From Prolixibacteraceae bacterium (GTDB taxonomy: Bacteria > Bacteroidota > Bacteroidia > Bacteroidales > Prolixibacteraceae), in contig DPCJ01000180.1 in assembly GCA_003516705.1 (NCBI GenBank), forward strand, positions 7,668 to 22,496: DNA of 14,829 nt. The letters run 5' to 3'. The notes under the pieces are model-generated. The model did no database searches. It was not told the DNA's origin and worked only from the letters and a program-made list of their open reading frames with translations. The position numbers and the translations under genes are program-made. This document shows positions 13,403 through 14,829 of the stretch, in pieces. Position 1 is the stretch's first letter, and every line of letters begins with the position of its first letter.

Positions 13403-14829
13403 CTACTTAAGCAGCCACATCACCTTGTTGATTTCGTCGTAACCATCGTACTGACGGTTTAACGCTTCAATAAGGTTTTCGCGGTTGTAATTGGTTTCCG
13501 AAGACGGATACAACCAACGCACAGGAATAGCATTTACGTTGTTTTCGTTGAGGTTAGTTGCAGGGTTAACCGGGAACGGTGGATACTGGTTTCTGCGGTA
13601 TTCAAAAAAACTGGCATCGGCATCCTGCATAAAGTTCAGAATCCAGCGTTGCATCCAGATTTGTTTTAGCTGGTCAGCCTGTGTTTCCTTAAAAGCCGCT
13701 TCGCCGGTAAAATAAGCGCTGATGTACGCGGCATCAATCGGCATTGTGTGTGCATAACTTGCTTTTGTGGCGCCAATATTTGCCAGTGCCGATTTAACAC
13801 CCGACTCATAATAATCTTTTGCATTCCCTGTCGAAATCCAGCCCAGAATGCGGGCTTCAGCCAAAATCAACTGCTGTTCGGCATAGGTAAGCATCATTCG
13901 CGGTTCCACAGTTGCTTCTTTTAAATACCTTGAATTGAGCAACGAAAAATTACCTTTCAGGTGCTGTGCAGTAAGGTCGGTGTAACTCATGGCTACATCG
14001 GCCCCAACATAAGCCTCCCACTCATTTTCTTTTAATCCGGCTGCAAGTTGTGTGGCTGCGGGGTCGGCAAAATAAAACAAACGGCGGTCCTGCAGCAATT
14101 TCAGGTTATCAATCAGCAACGAGCTGATATCGGTTCGGCTGGTAAACAAATCGTTTGTTCCAGACATGGGGTGGATGTTTGTAGCCGTGTAATTTAATCC
14201 CAAAAATCCGGTACCGGGTTCAAGTATAAAACCAGCGGAAACAATTGTGGCAAAGCGGTTTTTAACATCAAGCGAAGCCACATCTGCTTTTTTGCTGAGG
14301 CTCATTAAAACCTGCAGCGTAAAAGCATTCGATGCCCTTCTCCATTTCGCCGGATCGCCATTATATGGAGTTGGGTCGCCTGCAAATGTTGCACCTTTAG
14401 AAAAATATTCATCGGCTTCCTTTAACTCGTTCAGAATATTAATAAAAACCTGTTCCTGCGTATCATATTTTGGCCGGTAATTGCCTTCCAGCCCCAGGTT
14501 AGCTTCGCTGTACGGAATATCGCCAACCTGCATGGTAAGCCGGTAAAAAGTCCATGCCCGCATAAATTTACCTAATCCGCGATATGAATTTTCCATTGGT
14601 GTTCCAACCGAATATTCAATCATCTTTTCGATGTTGGGCAAAATCGTCATTGCTCCAAAACCAGTATTTTCAATCTTGTTGTACTGGGTTGTCATCTGGC
14701 TTTGGTTGGCAAAACCCAGGTATTTAGAAAGAGCATTAGGCGATAAAAATGCATGTGCATCTCTTCCGTTAAATTTTATGTTGGTAAGGATTACACTGGT
14801 ACAGACCATTGATGCACTTGCATCGGTAA
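13403..14829 (-). CDS. SusD/RagB-like glycan-binding lipoprotein (5' end outside window)
   Basis: This is the outer-membrane lipoprotein partner that binds glycans over a SusC-type TonB-dependent transporter. The frame stays open to the right edge, so the lipoprotein signal and a short N-terminal part are missing; the ATG at 14809 is internal. About 474 residues are visible. The features are typical of the SusD-like_2 group: an alpha-helical TPR-like part with RAWTFYRLTMQVGDIPYSEA (84-103 counted from that Met), PKYDTQEQVF (113-122), and a C-terminus with RWLYPSSE, NRQYDGYD and the terminal MWLLK. An Arg/Trp/Tyr-rich segment about 70 residues before the end (WMQRWILNF, FEYRRNQYPPFP) is also characteristic. 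The susC gene should lie just beyond the window. A strong hairpin follows the stop. Confidence 0.92.
   Translation of the reverse strand, partial: TDASASMVCTSVILTNIKFNGRDAHAFLSPNALSKYLGFANQSQMTTQYNKIENTGFGAMTILPNIEKMIEYSVGTPMENSYRGLGKFMRAWTFYRLTMQVGDIPYSEANLGLEGNYRPKYDTQEQVFINILNELKEADEYFSKGATFAGDPTPYNGDPAKWRRASNAFTLQVLMSLSKKADVASLDVKNRFATIVSAGFILEPGTGFLGLNYTATNIHPMSGTNDLFTSRTDISSLLIDNLKLLQDRRLFYFADPAATQLAAGLKENEWEAYVGADVAMSYTDLTAQHLKGNFSLLNSRYLKEATVEPRMMLTYAEQQLILAEARILGWISTGNAKDYYESGVKSALANIGATKASYAHTMPIDAAYISAYFTGEAAFKETQADQLKQIWMQRWILNFMQDADASFFEYRRNQYPPFPVNPATNLNENNVNAIPVRWLYPSSETNYNRENLIEALNRQYDGYDEINKVMWLLK

Noticed and set aside
14807..14809. ATG at 14809 as the true start of the SusD-like gene
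   Set aside because: The frame remains open upstream to the window edge (TDASAS before the Met), and no lipoprotein signal is present, so this Met is internal.

Overview
The window looks like a chromosomal fragment from a Bacteroidota bacterium. The evidence is a SusD-like glycan-binding lipoprotein gene, a glycosidase ending in a type IX secretion (Por) sorting domain, signal peptides cut after an Ala-Gln pair, A-rich start regions without Shine-Dalgarno sequences, and TAnnTTTG-type -7 promoter elements. The free-living Marinilabiliales/Prolixibacteraceae side of the phylum is my guess from general feel, not proven here. No RNA gene, insertion sequence, CRISPR array or phage gene was seen.

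Left part (1-3286). The tail of an unrecognised gene (1-174) is followed closely on the + strand by a lipoprotein with LVIVD-type propeller repeats and an outer-membrane beta-barrel-like protein; the last two overlap by ATGA. Convergent to them on the - strand lie two housekeeping genes, prmA (ribosomal protein L11 methyltransferase) and tpiA (triosephosphate isomerase), with a hairpin between them.

Middle (3287-4943). A 373-base gene-free stretch separates tpiA from a divergent MFS sugar/organic-anion transporter gene. It holds a good tpiA promoter and two inverted-repeat sites built from the same 8-mer and its complement, which look like operators.

Right part (4982-14829, all - strand). 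This is the downstream end of a polysaccharide utilization locus (PUL). In transcription order it has a SusD-like protein (start beyond the window), a strong intercistronic hairpin, a GH16 laminarinase-like beta-1,3-glucanase, a two-domain SGNH hydrolase plus alginate-lyase-family protein, an NlpC/P60 lipoprotein, a small four-helix membrane protein, a GH43 glycosidase with accessory domains and a T9SS tail, and a GH78 alpha-L-rhamnosidase. The intergenic gaps are 15-86 bases. A working model is that the GH43 enzyme acts at the surface, SusD and an unseen SusC bind and import the products, and the lyase/esterase, GH16 and GH78 enzymes finish degradation in the periplasm. The convergent MFS carrier may then bring small products into the cytoplasm. 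The enzyme mix (beta-glucan, uronate, xylose/arabinose, rhamnose) suggests a complex, possibly esterified, heteropolysaccharide; the exact substrate cannot be read from this window.

The most notable points are the esterase-lyase fusion, the paired operator-like repeats, the TTG start of the GH43 gene, and the hairpin that both shortens the GH16 reading frame and separates it from susD.
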